A DNA stretch of 64,000 bases from Burkholderia cepacia ATCC 25416 (lineage in GTDB: Bacteria > Pseudomonadota > Gammaproteobacteria > Burkholderiales > Burkholderiaceae), in assembly GCF_001411495.1 (NCBI RefSeq), contig NZ_CP012983.1:620001-684000 (forward strand), in the 5' to 3' direction. Numbering within the stretch: position 1 is the stretch's first letter; the number at the start of each line of letters is the position of its first letter. The notes under the pieces are model-generated. The model did no database searches. It saw only the letters and a program-made list of their open reading frames with translations, and was not told the DNA's origin. The translations under genes and the position numbers were made by a program. This document shows, piece by piece, positions 63,815 through 64,000 of the stretch.

Positions 63815-64000
63815 TCATGTCGGATCGTGGGCCGTCACGCCTTGATCAACAGGGTGGAATTTCAGTACCGTAGCAGGCTTGATCGCCAGGCTCCCATCGC
63901 GCCTCCCCGGGTAGCCCGGCGTGACATCCAACCATGCGCCGGTCGTCGAATCCGGCGAAGGAGTGTTGAACGTGACGGTGACAGGAACGGACGAGCGGGT
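63815..64000 (-). CDS. C-terminus of an unidentified protein (starts beyond the right edge)
   Basis: An open minus-strand frame runs in from the right edge to a TGA at 63815-63817 and gives 61 residues. The sequence SSVPVTVTFNTPSPDSTTGA followed by WLDVTPGYPGRRDGSLAIKP and ATVLKFHPVDQGVTAHDPT is beta-rich, with protein-like composition rather than a shadow frame. No family was recognised. The rest of the gene is outside the window, so function, start and signal peptide cannot be judged. Confidence 0.6.
   Translation of the reverse strand, partial: TRSSVPVTVTFNTPSPDSTTGAWLDVTPGYPGRRDGSLAIKPATVLKFHPVDQGVTAHDPT

Overview
The window is a high-GC (roughly two-thirds G+C), densely coded stretch of a Burkholderia-type beta-proteobacterial chromosome. 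The evidence is the base composition, a double-length UvrA, an extracellular lipase that closely resembles the Burkholderia cepacia lipase, a Gram-negative porin, TonB-dependent receptors, and many LysR/AraC/IclR regulators with paired catabolic genes. No rRNA, tRNA, CRISPR array, integrase or intact insertion sequence was seen. One decayed IS3-family orfA fragment lies near 3.3-3.5 kb.

Layout. (1) 1-3053: most of a fused, tandemly duplicated uvrA that enters from the left edge. (2) 3.9-16.8 kb, all on the + strand: a flavin-dependent monooxygenase, a complete dedicated energy-transducing set (tonB, exbB, exbD, second exbD), a TonB-dependent receptor, then a tight three-gene unit of Fe(II)/2-oxoglutarate oxygenase, tRNA-dependent cyclodipeptide synthase (CDPS) and a 14-TM MFS exporter, and a second TonB-dependent receptor. 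This is the most novel part: it reads as a compact cyclodipeptide pathway embedded in its own outer-membrane import system. (3) 16.9-30.6 kb: mixed accessory genes: a signal-less solute-binding-like protein, the RhlE RNA helicase, three DJ-1/PfpI-type proteins, two AraC-type regulators, a SnoaL-like secreted protein, an SDR without its catalytic tyrosine, a LysR-divergent operon (EthD-like protein, tautomerase, metallo-beta-lactamase-fold hydrolase), and a class I lipase without an adjacent foldase.

(4) 31.3-49.3 kb: a large catabolic island. It holds two parallel sets of the same four enzyme types: class III CoA-transferase, CitE/HpcH-type CoA-ester lyase, MmgE/PrpD protein, and a 339-residue metal-dependent 'cyclase'. 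Set A is one overlapping + strand operon, preceded by an MFS transporter, an isochorismatase-like hydrolase and an MDR reductase. Set B is a divergon (lyase-porin-PrpD leftward, IclR-CoA-transferase-cyclase-MFS rightward). Its intergenic region carries two 17-bp operators that are exact reverse complements, each sitting on a recognisable promoter. The chemistry suggests catabolism of a branched or unsaturated dicarboxylic acid through CoA thioesters, but the substrate cannot be read from sequence.

(5) 49.3-64 kb: a Cpt-like kinase, pntA-pntB transhydrogenase, a two-gene ABC exporter, a TPR-like protein, a GNAT acetyltransferase, a response regulator with a degenerate HD-GYP domain followed by an MHYT-domain histidine kinase, and a CobS-like/CobT-like ATPase-VWA pair. 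At the right edge is the C-terminus of an unidentified gene entering on the minus strand.
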